64,000 bases of DNA from Terriglobia bacterium (GCA_020072815.1 JAIQGE010000012.1:248001-312000); one strand, 5' to 3'. Counted from the stretch's first letter, positions 39,942 to 49,313 are shown. The notes: a model not told the origin generated them from the letters alone. Program-made: numbers and translations.

Positions 39942-41519
39942 ATGATGCTACAGCGTGCCCTGACTTTGTCCTTCTCCGTCCTACTGCTGTTTGCTCTTAG
40001 CGCAACCGCCCAGCAACGTAACCGTGAAGGCCGGCCTCCGGGCTCGGCGCCGGCGGCCAGCCCGGCAGCCGACCAAGCCGCCAAACCTGCGGCCGAAGCC
40101 AAGAAAGAACCGGCCGAGCAGCCTCCCGTGGTCACTCACCATGAAATCCACGTTGGCGGCAAGACGCTGCATTACACCGCCACAGCCGGCATGATGCCAC
40201 TGAAGAACACTGACACCGGCGAGGTGGAAGCCAACGTCTTCTACATGGCTTACACCATGGACGGCCAGCAAGCCGAGCGTCGCCCGCTCACGTTCTCATT
40301 CAACGGCGGCCCCGGCTCGGCATCCGTGTGGCTGCACCTCGGGGCCATCGGCCCCAAGCGTGTGAAGATGCAGGCTGACGGCATGATGCCCGCGCCTCCT
40401 TACCAACTGGTGGACAACGAGCATACCTGGCTCGACCAGACTGACTTGGTGTTCATTGATCCCGTGGGCACGGGATACAGCCGCGCCGTCAAGCGCGACC
40501 AAACGCGCAAATTCCTGGGCCTGCGCGGCGACATCGAGTCCGTGGGCGAATTCATCCGCCTGTATCTGGGACGCAACGAGCGCTGGGCGTCGCCGCTGTT
40601 TATGGTCGGCGAAAGTTACGGCACCACGCGCGCCGCCGGGCTCTCCGGATATCTGGTGGAACACGGCATCGCCTTCAACGGCATCATGCTGATCTCCAGC
40701 ATCCTGAACTTTGAGACCACAGACGGCGCTCCCGGCAACGATCTGCCTTACGTCCTTTTCCTGCCGACTTTTGCCACCACCGCCTGGTACCACAAGAAAC
40801 TTGGTCCCGACATGCAGGACTTCAACAAACTGCGCGCTGACGTGGAAGACTGGGCGCTCAATGGCTACGCCGACGCTCTGGCCAAAGGCGACCGGCTCAC
40901 CCCGCAGGAACGCAGCGCCGTCGCCGACCGGCTGGCCAAGTTCACCGGATTGAGCAAGTCCTACGTCGAGAACAGTGATCTGCGCGTGGACGAGCCGCAC
41001 TTTGTAAAAGAACTGCTGCGCGACCAGCGCAAGACCGTGGGCCGCCTGGACAGCCGCTTCACCGGCAGCGACCGCTCGGGCATCGCCGAGACCGCGGGGT
41101 TCGATCCCAGCATGAGCGCCATCCGTCCGCCGTACACCGCCATGTTCAACCAGTACGTGCGCACTGAGCTCGGCTACAAGTCAGACCTGGAGTATTACAT
41201 CCTGGGCGGAGGCTTCCGCTTTGACGAGTGGGACTGGGGCGTCCAGCGCGGCGGCTTCCCTGACACGGCGCGCGCCCTAAAAGACGCTTTCGACAAGAAC
41301 CCTTACATGAAGCTGTTCATCGGCTCGGGATATTACGATCTGGCCACGCCCTATTACGCCACGCAATACACCATCAACCACATGGGCCTGGACAACGCGC
41401 AGCACTCGCGCATCACCCTGGGCTACTACGGCGCCGGCCACATGATGTACATCCAGGACAGCTCGCTGGGTGAGTTGAAGAATGACGTGGGGAGGTTCAT
41501 TGCGAACGCGCTGAAGTAA
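39942..41519 (+). CDS. Exported serine carboxypeptidase-like protein (peptidase S10)
   Basis: About 525 residues. A signal peptide (about 1-24) is followed by an Ala/Pro/Lys-rich linker (about 25-60) and the S10 fold. The oxyanion segment is FSFNGGPGSASVWLHLGA, the nucleophile lies in MVGESYGTTR, the catalytic Asp in GYYDLATPYYATQY and the catalytic His in GYYGAGHMMY. It should act outside the cytoplasmic membrane as an acid carboxypeptidase. ATG 39942 has GGAG at a suitable distance; GTG 39930 is the alternative. It stands alone. Confidence 0.88.
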   Translation: MMLQRALTLSFSVLLLFALSATAQQRNREGRPPGSAPAASPAADQAAKPAAEAKKEPAEQPPVVTHHEIHVGGKTLHYTATAGMMPLKNTDTGEVEANVFYMAYTMDGQQAERRPLTFSFNGGPGSASVWLHLGAIGPKRVKMQADGMMPAPPYQLVDNEHTWLDQTDLVFIDPVGTGYSRAVKRDQTRKFLGLRGDIESVGEFIRLYLGRNERWASPLFMVGESYGTTRAAGLSGYLVEHGIAFNGIMLISSILNFETTDGAPGNDLPYVLFLPTFATTAWYHKKLGPDMQDFNKLRADVEDWALNGYADALAKGDRLTPQERSAVADRLAKFTGLSKSYVENSDLRVDEPHFVKELLRDQRKTVGRLDSRFTGSDRSGIAETAGFDPSMSAIRPPYTAMFNQYVRTELGYKSDLEYYILGGGFRFDEWDWGVQRGGFPDTARALKDAFDKNPYMKLFIGSGYYDLATPYYATQYTINHMGLDNAQHSRITLGYYGAGHMMYIQDSSLGELKNDVGRFIANALK

Positions 41520-41520
41520 G

Positions 41521-41585
41521 GCAATCGCCGTAATCGCACGGAATCGCGCGTGATCGCCGTGATCGCGCGTAATCGCCGTGATCGG
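41521..41585. repeat. Short-unit repeat, left of the four-helix gene
   Basis: Alternating ATCGCCGT and ATCGCGCG units over 65 bp. Positions 41552-41585 are inversely repeated at 42011-42044 with two or three differences. A related stretch is at 59351-59395. Confidence 0.8.
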
Positions 41586-41605
41586 GGCTCAGACAACGGG
41601 AGCGA

Positions 41606-41962
41606 ATGAACTCAGAAAAGCATCAGGAGTTAAGAACGCGAACCAAGGCCTTTGCTCTGCGCGTGATTCGCATGTCTCAAGCCCTGCCCCGAAGCCGCGA
41701 GGCAAACGTAATCCTTCAGCAAGTTCTTAGATCTGCAACTGGCATGGCGGCCAACTATCGCGCCGCTGGTCGATCAAGGTCAAAGGCTGAGTTCATCGCG
41801 AAGATCGGTGTTGTTGTGGAAGAGGCAGATGAAACCGTGTTTTGGCTTGAGATGCTCGGAGATAGCGGTATTGTGCGTCCTGTGAAATTGCAAAGTTTGC
41901 TCACTGAGGCAACTCAGCTCGTAGCAATCTTCACTGCATCCCGGAAAACCGCCAGAACTTGA
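41606..41962 (+). CDS. Four-helix-bundle protein (23S rRNA intervening-sequence protein family)
   Basis: A 118-residue, all-helical protein. TRTKAFALRVIRMSQALPRS, then QQVLRSATGMAANYRAAGRS, RSKAEFIAKIGVVVEEADET and VFWLEMLGDSGIV are the conserved parts of the family first seen in 23S rRNA intervening sequences. Such genes are also widespread as stand-alone chromosomal genes of unknown function. GGGAG precedes the ATG. It is enclosed by inverted copies of the ATCGCCGT repeat, which suggests a small mobile unit. Confidence 0.85.
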   Translation: MNSEKHQELRTRTKAFALRVIRMSQALPRSREANVILQQVLRSATGMAANYRAAGRSRSKAEFIAKIGVVVEEADETVFWLEMLGDSGIVRPVKLQSLLTEATQLVAIFTASRKTART

Positions 41963-42006
41963 GGGGCGAGAGCGGCTGGAAAAGACACTTGGCTTCTTTT
42001 CCGATT

Positions 42007-42044
42007 CCGCGCGATTACGGCGATTTCGCGCGATCACGGCGATC
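42007..42044. repeat. Short-unit repeat, right of the four-helix gene
   Basis: Inverse copy of 41552-41585. It ends one base before the stop codon of the M24 peptidase gene at 42045. Confidence 0.8.
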
Positions 42045-43343
42045 CTAAGAGCTTTTCCCAAACGGCTCTTCCAAACTCGGACTTTGCGGCGTGAACAACT
42101 CCGCACCGTTCTCCGTGATGTGCATGTCGTCTTCCAGGCGGACGCCGAATTCCCCGCGAATGTAAATCCCCGGCTCGTCGCTGAAGCACATGCGCGGCGC
42201 GAGCGGCAAAGTGTTGCCGCGAACCAGGTACGGCCACTCGTGGCCGTCCATGCCGATGCCGTGGCCCACGCGGTGGCCAAAATGTTTGTAGTCGGGGCCG
42301 AAGCCGGCGTCGTCAATCACCTTGCGTGCCGCGGCATCCACGGCCTGGCACTGCACGCCGGGTTTGGCGGCGGCCAGCGCGGCGGACTGCGCGCGATGCA
42401 CGATCTCAAAGACCTTCTTCATCTTGTCCGTCGGTTTGCCCAGTACGACCGTGCGGCTGATGTCAGAGTCATAGCCTTCCACGTTGCAGCCGCCGTCCAT
42501 CAGCAGAATGGTGCCTTCGCGGATGACCTGCGGCTTGGCCGAGCCGTGCGGTAACGCGGAAGACTCCGCCACTTGGACCCCGGCCCCGCCCTGGAAGCCC
42601 TGCTGCGCGTGCGCCGCCGAGACCATCTGCGCGAAGTCCCGCTGCGTCATGCCTTCTTTGGTGGAAAGGTACGCGGCTTCATAGGCGGCCAGTGTGACCT
42701 GGTTGGCCAGGGTCATCAGTTGCAGCTCGTGGTCGCTCTTGATCATGCGGCAGCCGGCGGTGACCGGAGTGGCGCTCAGGATCTGCGCCGCTGGCGCGGC
42801 CTTGCCCACACCCGAACTGAAAACGTAATGGACCGTCTCTTCCATGCCGATCTTTCCGGCGGCGATGCCGCGTTCCTTCATGCCGTCGGCTATGCGCTGG
42901 TAAGGGCTTTCATCTTCCTGCCATATGCGGACGTCGGCTTTGGAGTCGCCCATGCCCATGACGATCTGTTCGCGCGCGCGGTCCTCTTCAAACGCCGGGC
43001 AAACGTAAAACGGATTGCCCTTCGCCGGCACGATCATCGCGAACAACCGCTCGCTCAGCCACCAGCGGATGCCGGTGAAGTACACCAGGCTCGTTCCGCC
43101 GATCATCATGATGGCGTCAAGTTTGCTCTCCGCCATCAAACGCCGCGCGCGTTCCAGGCGTTGCTGGCGTTCTTCAATCGTGATGGGCTTGGCTTCGTCC
43201 TTGCGCGACTTCAGTTTGGCGATGGGCTGGGGCACAAATTTGGACGGGCCCTCCTGCTCGGCGAAGAGCGCTCCCCGTGGGACAAGCGCGGCAGACGTGG
43301 CAATTCCGGCATTCTGCAGAAAACGGCGGCGAGAAGAGTTCAT
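42045..43343 (-). CDS. M24 metallopeptidase (Xaa-Pro aminopeptidase-like), Tat-exported
   Basis: About 432 residues. The N-terminus MNSSRRRFLQNAGIATSAAL is a twin-arginine signal. The creatinase-like N-terminal domain is followed by the pita-bread fold with metal ligands in LMDGGCNVEGYDSDISRT, GHRVGHGIGMDGHE, FSDEPGIYI and GVRLEDDMHI. It should cleave N-terminal residues before proline, and needs folding before export. AAGGAG lies 5 nt before ATG 43343; an upstream in-frame extension to 43505 runs through a repeat and is rejected. It sits downstream of the M28 peptidase on the same strand, with a palindromic repeat between. Confidence 0.88.
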   Translation of the reverse strand: MNSSRRRFLQNAGIATSAALVPRGALFAEQEGPSKFVPQPIAKLKSRKDEAKPITIEERQQRLERARRLMAESKLDAIMMIGGTSLVYFTGIRWWLSERLFAMIVPAKGNPFYVCPAFEEDRAREQIVMGMGDSKADVRIWQEDESPYQRIADGMKERGIAAGKIGMEETVHYVFSSGVGKAAPAAQILSATPVTAGCRMIKSDHELQLMTLANQVTLAAYEAAYLSTKEGMTQRDFAQMVSAAHAQQGFQGGAGVQVAESSALPHGSAKPQVIREGTILLMDGGCNVEGYDSDISRTVVLGKPTDKMKKVFEIVHRAQSAALAAAKPGVQCQAVDAAARKVIDDAGFGPDYKHFGHRVGHGIGMDGHEWPYLVRGNTLPLAPRMCFSDEPGIYIRGEFGVRLEDDMHITENGAELFTPQSPSLEEPFGKSS

Positions 43344-43403
43344 TGGGGCTCCTTGGAGGAATGGATAGAGTAACACCGCTGAGATTGGTGATCGAAAATG
43401 CCA

Positions 43404-43595
43404 AACCCAAAACCTTGAAACACAGAGGAACGGAGGAAGCGGAGGATTTTGGGAATTGTCAGGATTGCCGAATTGCCAAGATTGCCAAGATTGCCAAAAC
43501 TGCAATCAGCCGCTACCCAGCTTTGGCAACTACCGATTCTTCGTCCCTCATTCCTCCGTGTCCTCCTTTCCTCCGTGTTTCAAAGATTTTGGGTT
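43404..43595. repeat. Palindromic repeat element between two peptidase genes
   Basis: Arms of about 36 bp (43404-43440 and 43558-43595) are imperfect inverse copies built on AAACACGGAGGAA-like units. The centre holds tandem ATTGCCAAG units. It resembles the elements at 47280 and 49178. Confidence 0.75.
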
Positions 43596-43600
43596 TCGTC

Positions 43601-45271
43601 TTAAGGCTTCGCGCCCGCCGTTCCAGGTTTTGCCGGCTGGGTTGCAGGACCATTGGGCACGGTCGGTGTTGTGACCGGTCCCGGCTCCGGCTTGGGCGGC
43701 ATTTCGGCTTTGCTGAAGCGCGGCAGCATCTCATCGCGCATGGCCAGTTGGTATACGCTGGCTGCGGCAACCATCGCGGCTTTCTTCACGTCGTCTTCAA
43801 TGATCCGCTCGTAGGTGTCCAGGTTGGTGTGCCATGTGTCAGCGAAGTATTCAATCGGGTCCTGCGCCATGCCGATTCCCGGCAGCCCCGCCTGGGAAAA
43901 TGAAGTTGAGTCCGTGCCGCCTGCCCGGCGGTTCTTGTTGGAAATCACCCCGGCCACGCCCAGGTCAGCAAACGGAGTGACAATCTGGCGCAGGATGTCG
44001 GCATCTTCCGGCGGACCAAACACCCCCAGGCCGCGGACGCGTCCGGTGCCGGAGTCAATGTTGAAGTAGCCGCCGAATTTGGCGTACTCCGGCTTGGGAT
44101 CTTCAAACGAGCCGAAGTGTTCCTTCACGTACGCCTGCGATCCCAGTAAGCCTTGCTCTTCGCCGCTCCACAGCGCCACGCGGATGGTGCGCCGCGGCTT
44201 CACTCCCAAGGCTTTCAAAATGCGCGCAGCTTCCATCATGATGGCGCAGCCGATGGCGTTGTCGGTGGCGCCGGTGGCGGAGTGCCAGGAATCCAAATGC
44301 CCGCCCAGCATGATGACTTCGTCTTTTTTGTCCGTGCCGGGAATTTCCGCGACGGTGTTGTACGTAGTTTTCCCTTCCGGAAAAACTTTGTTCTGGATGT
44401 TGAATTCCAACTGCACAGGCAAGCCGTCGGCCAGAATGCGTACGATGCGCCCGAAATCTTCATTGCGTAGGACGACCGTCGGCACCACCTTGGCGGGATC
44501 GTAGGTGCGGTTCTGGAAGGCGCGGATGTGCCCGTTGGTCATGTGCGCATCATTCAGCCGCATGGCGGCGCCGTTGGCCAGCAGAAACTGGTCAGTCTGT
44601 TCGTTGATCTGCGCCGGCGTCAGCACGCCCGGCTCCGGCGGCGTTGGCGGCTGCCCCGGACGCGGGCCAAATTGCCCCGCATTGGGATTCTTGGGGTCAA
44701 AACGCTCGGCGACCGTTTTGTCCTCCAGCCGTCGCGGAGGAACTTCAATCACCACCGGCACGGCGTCCCCTTTGCCCACCAGCACCATCTTGCCTTTCAC
44801 TTGGTCCTTGACGATCGCGAAATAAGCTGTCAGGTCCTCTTGCTTGGGCTTTTCGGGAATGACCATCTGGAAGACTTGCGCGGTGATCGTCCCCTTGGTG
44901 CTCGGCGTCCAGGCCCAGACTTTGAACGTAAGCTGGTCTTTGACGGGAGCAACGATGTAGCCGCTGGCACGCTCGTTCATCCAACCGGGATGGCCAAAGT
45001 CCCACGGCTCCAGGTGGCCGTTTTCAAATCCCCACTCTTTCATTTGCTTCAGGGCCCAGTCCGCCGCGGCTTTGTGGTTGGGCGAACCGGTCAGGCGCGG
45101 GCCGTAAATGTCGGCAAGAAAATGCATGGTGTGCATGATCTGCGAGTGGCTGGCTTCCTCGTCGCGAATCTTCTTGTTGATGTCAGGATCAACGGCGGTC
45201 TGCGCCGCCAGGGGAAGCTGCAAGAGACCGAGACAGACGACCAGGGGAAAGAGACGATTCCGCAATGACAT
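43601..45271 (-). CDS. Secreted M28 family zinc peptidase
   Basis: A 556-residue exported aminopeptidase. A signal peptide (about 1-23) and a PA-like inserted region (about 110-290, including GKMVLVGKGDAVPVVIEV) precede the catalytic domain. Zinc ligands lie in MLGGHLDSWHS, GATDNAIGCAIM, WSGEEQGLLGS, GGYFNIDSGTG and TWHTNLDTYE, so the site is complete. The tail is Pro/Thr-rich. The family includes glutamate carboxypeptidase-like and leucyl aminopeptidase-like enzymes. It is on the same strand as the M24 gene; together they point to peptide scavenging. Confidence 0.9.
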   Translation of the reverse strand: MSLRNRLFPLVVCLGLLQLPLAAQTAVDPDINKKIRDEEASHSQIMHTMHFLADIYGPRLTGSPNHKAAADWALKQMKEWGFENGHLEPWDFGHPGWMNERASGYIVAPVKDQLTFKVWAWTPSTKGTITAQVFQMVIPEKPKQEDLTAYFAIVKDQVKGKMVLVGKGDAVPVVIEVPPRRLEDKTVAERFDPKNPNAGQFGPRPGQPPTPPEPGVLTPAQINEQTDQFLLANGAAMRLNDAHMTNGHIRAFQNRTYDPAKVVPTVVLRNEDFGRIVRILADGLPVQLEFNIQNKVFPEGKTTYNTVAEIPGTDKKDEVIMLGGHLDSWHSATGATDNAIGCAIMMEAARILKALGVKPRRTIRVALWSGEEQGLLGSQAYVKEHFGSFEDPKPEYAKFGGYFNIDSGTGRVRGLGVFGPPEDADILRQIVTPFADLGVAGVISNKNRRAGGTDSTSFSQAGLPGIGMAQDPIEYFADTWHTNLDTYERIIEDDVKKAAMVAAASVYQLAMRDEMLPRFSKAEMPPKPEPGPVTTPTVPNGPATQPAKPGTAGAKP

Positions 45272-45448
45272 TCAGGTTCTCCGGTGGATAAAGATAAAGG
45301 TTGGCCGCACCAATGTCCATCTTGAGGAATGCCGGCAATCCGGTAACCATGCGGGCACCGCGCCATGTGCTTTACTCGCGCGCAAAGGTCATGACGTATA
45401 ATGGCCAGTCAAATCCATCCCCCGGATTCCAAAAAACAGGAGAATCAC

Positions 45449-46219
45449 ATGTCCACGACACCAACAGGTGGTCCGCAAACGCCGGGCGCTATGCCTCCGG
45501 CCAAGAAATCTAACGCGCTTCTTTGGGTTCTGGGCGGGTGCGGGACGCTGATCGTCATCGTCATCCTGTGCTTTGTCGGCTTGTATTACTACGGCATGCA
45601 TAAGTTGGAGAAGGCCGGCATTAGTCGTGAGCAGATGCAAAAGAACCCTGCCCTGTCCGCAGCCAAGCTCGCCGTAACCGTGAATCCGGACACAGAAATC
45701 GTGTCCAGCGACGACAACGCCGGGACCATGGTGGTGCGCGACAAGAAGACCGGCAAAACCACCAAGATGAAGTTTGATCCCCAGAAGAGGACCATGGTGA
45801 TCACTGACGAGAAGGGCAAAGAAACCACCTTCTCCGCCGACTCGGAGAAGGGCAATCTAGAAATCAAGAGCGACGACGGCACCATGAAGATCGGCGCCAA
45901 CGCGGACAAGCCGCCGGACTGGGTGCCGGTGTATCCCGGCTCCTCGCCCAAGAACACATACTCGCTTAGCGATGCCAAGGAACAAAACGGCAGCTACGTC
46001 TTCACCACTTCCGACGCCAGCGACAAAGTCATGAATTACTATGACCAGCAGCTCAGGTCTGGAGGCTTGGAGGTCTCCAGCACCACTCATATCTCCGAGG
46101 GCAAGGTCTCTGGCATGGTCAACGGGGAAAGCAAGGACAAAAAACGCACGGTGATTGTAACCGTCGGGGCGGAAGGCGACGGCACCAGCGTCAGCGTGGT
46201 GTTCACCAGCAAAAAATAA
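45449..46219 (+). CDS. Membrane-anchored protein of unknown function
   Basis: About 256 residues. A Pro-rich start (TPTGGPQTPGAMPPAKKS) is followed by one membrane helix (about 24-47). The outside part has beta-rich repeats (KTGKTTKMKFDPQKRTMVI, KGKETTFSADSEKGNLEIKS) and a C-terminal domain beginning with PDWVPVYPGS that resembles exported proteins of Acidobacteriota. AGGAG is well placed before ATG 45449. A TATAAT at 45397-45402 is a possible -10 box. I recognise no named family. Confidence 0.7.
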   Translation: MSTTPTGGPQTPGAMPPAKKSNALLWVLGGCGTLIVIVILCFVGLYYYGMHKLEKAGISREQMQKNPALSAAKLAVTVNPDTEIVSSDDNAGTMVVRDKKTGKTTKMKFDPQKRTMVITDEKGKETTFSADSEKGNLEIKSDDGTMKIGANADKPPDWVPVYPGSSPKNTYSLSDAKEQNGSYVFTTSDASDKVMNYYDQQLRSGGLEVSSTTHISEGKVSGMVNGESKDKKRTVIVTVGAEGDGTSVSVVFTSKK

Positions 46220-46273
46220 GCGGATTGCAGGCGGACGGCAGCCGAAAACACCGGGCCGCCGAGCCAGATCCAG

Positions 46274-46313
46274 CGGCGCAATAGGTGGTTGCCTGTTGCG
46301 CCGTTTCACTTTT
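46274..46313 (+). terminator. Terminator-like hairpin
   Basis: CGGCGCAA (46274-46281) pairs with TTGCGCCG (46296-46303), followed by TTTCACTTTT. It lies 55 nt after the preceding stop. The rest of the 316-bp gap up to the sdh operon holds no supportable gene. Confidence 0.5.
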
Positions 46314-46535
46314 GGCGGCGCGCGCTTCGCGTGACGAGGTGGCTCCCGGTGATTTTGGCCGTCAGCCTGGGCCGGTGTGACGCAGATCATGGCGCCGTCC
46401 GCAGCATCAGGTACGATTTGCGTCTGGCGGCAATGCAGACGGCGGCTCTTCACGTTTGACGCCGCTTACCGCAGAGTTTCATAATGAAAGGTTTGCTCTT
46501 GCAGACGGACCCGAATAAGGAGCGCACAATACAGC

Positions 46536-47273
46536 ATGGCTAGCGCCGTCTCGCCTCATAACGTTGCCAAAGGTGTTCCGCCGTTGCGCGCCGGCCAGGG
46601 CGGTTCCTTCCTCTGGCGCAGGCTGCATTCCTTAAGCGGCATCATCCCAGTGGGCGCGTTTCTGGTGGAACATTTTATTTCCAACGCCTTTGCCACCAAC
46701 GGGCCGCGCGCTTATGCCGACCAAGTAAAGTTCTTGAGCGGTCTGCCGTTTGTCCCGGTGCTGGAGTGGGTTGGCATATATATCCCGCTGGCCTATCACG
46801 CGCTTTACGGCTTTTACATCTGGATCCGCGGGCAATCCAACGTGAGCGACTATCCCTGGGCCGGCAACTTCATGTACGCGGCGCAGCGCTGGACCGGAGG
46901 CATCGCCTTCCTGTACATCGGATGGCACGTATACACCATGCGCATCGCGCCCGTCCACCTCATGGATAACCCGCAGGCGGCCTTCCACAAAGTACAGATG
47001 GAATTACAGCACCCTTGGGCGATCGCGTTTTACATCATCGGCATCGTCGCGGCGTCATGGCACTTCTCGTATGGTTTGTACCTGTTCGCCGCCAAATGGG
47101 GCATCACGGTGAGCGAGCGGTCGCGCAAAGGCTTTGGCCTGGTGTGCACGGGCATCGCCGTCGCGTTTATCGCGGTCGGCCTGGCGACCATGGGGGCGTT
47201 CTTCCGGACACAGTGGTTGAACACTCCGGAGAAGCTGCCGGCGGCGCAACAAGTCGTGGAGAACGGACATTGA
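46536..47273 (+). CDS. sdhC: Succinate dehydrogenase cytochrome b subunit (type B)
   Basis: A 245-residue membrane subunit with five helices, the single-polypeptide di-haem type used with menaquinone. WRRLHSLSGIIPVGAFLVEH, LAYHALYGFYIW, YIGWHVYTMRI and IVAASWHFSYGLYLF carry the haem-ligand histidines. It anchors SdhA and SdhB to the inside of the membrane and passes electrons to quinone. AAGGAG lies 14 nt upstream, slightly far. It is followed by a palindromic repeat and sdhA. Confidence 0.9.
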   Translation: MASAVSPHNVAKGVPPLRAGQGGSFLWRRLHSLSGIIPVGAFLVEHFISNAFATNGPRAYADQVKFLSGLPFVPVLEWVGIYIPLAYHALYGFYIWIRGQSNVSDYPWAGNFMYAAQRWTGGIAFLYIGWHVYTMRIAPVHLMDNPQAAFHKVQMELQHPWAIAFYIIGIVAASWHFSYGLYLFAAKWGITVSERSRKGFGLVCTGIAVAFIAVGLATMGAFFRTQWLNTPEKLPAAQQVVENGH

Positions 47274-47279
47274 GAAATT

Positions 47280-47370
47280 AACCACAAAGGACACGAAGGA
47301 ACACAAAGGAGCTAGCAGAAAGAATAGTCCGGGCCTTTCCTTTGTGATCCTTTGTGCCCTTCGTGGTTAA
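47280..47370. repeat. Palindromic repeat element inside the sdh operon (sdhC-sdhA gap)
   Basis: Arms AACCACAAAGGACACGAAGG (left) and the inverse TCCTTTGTG...CTTCGTGGTT (right). The right end runs into TTAAAAGG, which lies 8 nt before the sdhA start and can act as its ribosome binding site. Confidence 0.8.
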
Positions 47371-47382
47371 AAGGTTTCAAAA

Positions 47383-49170
47383 ATGGCGAATCCCAAAATC
47401 ATCGTAGTTGGCGGCGGGCTGGCGGGGCTGGCAGCGGTCATCAAAATTGCCGAGGCCGGCGGCAACGTGGACCTGTTTTCCATTGTCCCGGTCAAGCGCT
47501 CGCATTCCGTCTGCGCGCAAGGCGGCATCAACGCGGCCAAGAACCTGAAGGGTGAAGGCGACACCACTTGGCAGCACCTGGACGACACCATCTACGGCGG
47601 CGACTTTCTGGCCAACCAGCCTCCGGTCAAAGCCATGTGTGACGCCGCGCCGGGGATCATTGACCTGCTGGACCGCATGGGCGTCCCCTTCAACCGCACG
47701 CCGGAAGGGCTGCTCGACTTCCGCCGCTTTGGCGGCACGCTGTTCAACCGCACCGCGTTCGCCGGCGCCACCACCGGCCAGCAATTGCTCTACGCGCTGG
47801 ATGAACAAGTCCGCCGCTATGAAGCCGAAGGCCGCGTCACAAAATACGAACACTGGGAATTCCTGAGCGCCGTGCTCGACGGCCAGCGTACCTGCCGCGG
47901 CATCTGCGCCATGGACCTGCGCACCATGGAAGTTCGCACATTCCCCGGCGAGGCGCTCATCGTGGCCACGGGCGGCATCGGCGCTATCTTCGGCAAGAGC
48001 ACCAACTCCGTGGTCTGCACCGGATCAGCGCAGTCGGCGCTCTATCAGCAAGGCTGCTACTACGCCAACGGCGAGTTCATCCAGGTGCATCCCACGTCCA
48101 TTCCGGGCGAAGACAAACTGCGTTTGATGTCGGAATCGGCGCGCGGCGAAGGTGGTCGCGTTTGGGTGCCGAAAAACAAAGGCGACAAGCGCGACTGGAA
48201 GAGCATCCCAGCCTCTGACCGCTTTTATTTCCTGGAAGAGTGGTATCCCAAGTACGGCAACCTGGTGCCGCGCGACGTGGCCACGCGCGCCATCCACAAG
48301 ATTGTTTACGAAGAAGATCTGGGCATTGACGGCCAGCCCATGGTGTATCTCGACCTGACGCACATTGATCGCGCCACGCTGGACCGCAAGCTGGAAGGCA
48401 TCCTGGAAATCTACGAAAAGTTCGTGGGCGACGATCCGCGTGACGTGCCCATGAAGATTTTCCCCGGCATGCACTACACCATGGGCGGGTTGTGGGTGGA
48501 TTTCAAGCAGGCTACCAACATCCCCGGCATCTTTGCCGCCGGCGAGTGCGAATACAGCTACCACGGCGCCAATCGTCTGGGCGCAAATTCGCTGGTGTCG
48601 TGCATATGGGGCGGCTTCGTGGCCGGGCCGCAAGCGGTGCAGTACGCCAAGAACAATGCAAAATCCGCGGCCGCAGTGCCCAGCAGCGTTTATGACTCGG
48701 AGAAGAAGCGCCAGGAAGACGCCAACGGCAAGCTGATGTCGGCCAACGGCACGGAGAACCCCTTCCGCCTGTGGCGCGAACTGGGCGAGTTGATGACCAA
48801 GAACTGCACGGTCATACGCTACAACAAAAATCTCAAAGAGACTGACGCCAAGCTGGTGGAATTGCTGGACCGCTTCAGCCACGTCAACATGGGCGACAAG
48901 AGCATGTGGGCCAACACCTCCTTCGCCTTCACGCGGCAGCTGTACAACATGCTGCAGCTCTCGCGGGTGATCGCCCAGGGAGCGGGCATGAGGGACGAAT
49001 CGCGCGGCGCGCACTACAAGCCGGACTTCCCCGACCGCGACGACAAGAACTGGCTGAAGACAACCAAAGCTTATTTCGCGCCGGACGCCGACGAGCCCAA
49101 GTTTGAATTTGAGCCGGTGGATGTTTCGCTGATTCCTCCGAGGCCGCGTCGCTATGATATGGCGAAATAG
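47383..49170 (+). CDS. sdhA: Succinate dehydrogenase flavoprotein subunit
   Basis: A 595-residue subunit that oxidises succinate to fumarate. The FAD-binding motif is IIVVGGGLAGLAAVIKIAEA. The segment RSHSVCAQGGINAAK carries the His that binds FAD covalently. Substrate-site residues lie in GMHYTMGGLWVDF and the cap closes with YHGANRLGANSLVSC. The C-terminal helical domain (RLWRELGELMTKNCTVIRYN) is complete. It matches the type B enzymes of the Bacillus and Wolinella group. Order sdhC, sdhA, small ORF, sdhB. Confidence 0.95.
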   Translation: MANPKIIVVGGGLAGLAAVIKIAEAGGNVDLFSIVPVKRSHSVCAQGGINAAKNLKGEGDTTWQHLDDTIYGGDFLANQPPVKAMCDAAPGIIDLLDRMGVPFNRTPEGLLDFRRFGGTLFNRTAFAGATTGQQLLYALDEQVRRYEAEGRVTKYEHWEFLSAVLDGQRTCRGICAMDLRTMEVRTFPGEALIVATGGIGAIFGKSTNSVVCTGSAQSALYQQGCYYANGEFIQVHPTSIPGEDKLRLMSESARGEGGRVWVPKNKGDKRDWKSIPASDRFYFLEEWYPKYGNLVPRDVATRAIHKIVYEEDLGIDGQPMVYLDLTHIDRATLDRKLEGILEIYEKFVGDDPRDVPMKIFPGMHYTMGGLWVDFKQATNIPGIFAAGECEYSYHGANRLGANSLVSCIWGGFVAGPQAVQYAKNNAKSAAAVPSSVYDSEKKRQEDANGKLMSANGTENPFRLWRELGELMTKNCTVIRYNKNLKETDAKLVELLDRFSHVNMGDKSMWANTSFAFTRQLYNMLQLSRVIAQGAGMRDESRGAHYKPDFPDRDDKNWLKTTKAYFAPDADEPKFEFEPVDVSLIPPRPRRYDMAK

Positions 49171-49177
49171 GCAAGCA

Positions 49178-49313
49178 AACCACAAAGGACACGAAGGAAC
49201 ACAAAGGTTGAGAGGACATCGAGAACGGTGAGTGACACTAGAGCTCGACGACCGTAGCCACCAGGAGCGTACGAGGCAACATCCTTCGTGATCCTTCGTG
49301 TCCTTTGTGGTTA
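49178..49313. repeat. Palindromic repeat element inside the sdh operon (after sdhA)
   Basis: Same family as 47280-47370, with arms at 49178-49208 and 49283-49312 and a longer centre. It again ends in TTAAAAGG, 5 nt before the next start at 49324. Confidence 0.8.

Noticed and set aside
41521-41585. CRISPR-like array
   Set aside because: Units are 8-9 bp with no spacers of constant length, and no cas genes are present.
43344-43505. N-terminal extension of the M24 peptidase gene to 43505
   Set aside because: The extension is translated repeat DNA (tandem Trp/Gln codons) and would bury the Tat signal that follows the good AAGGAG site.
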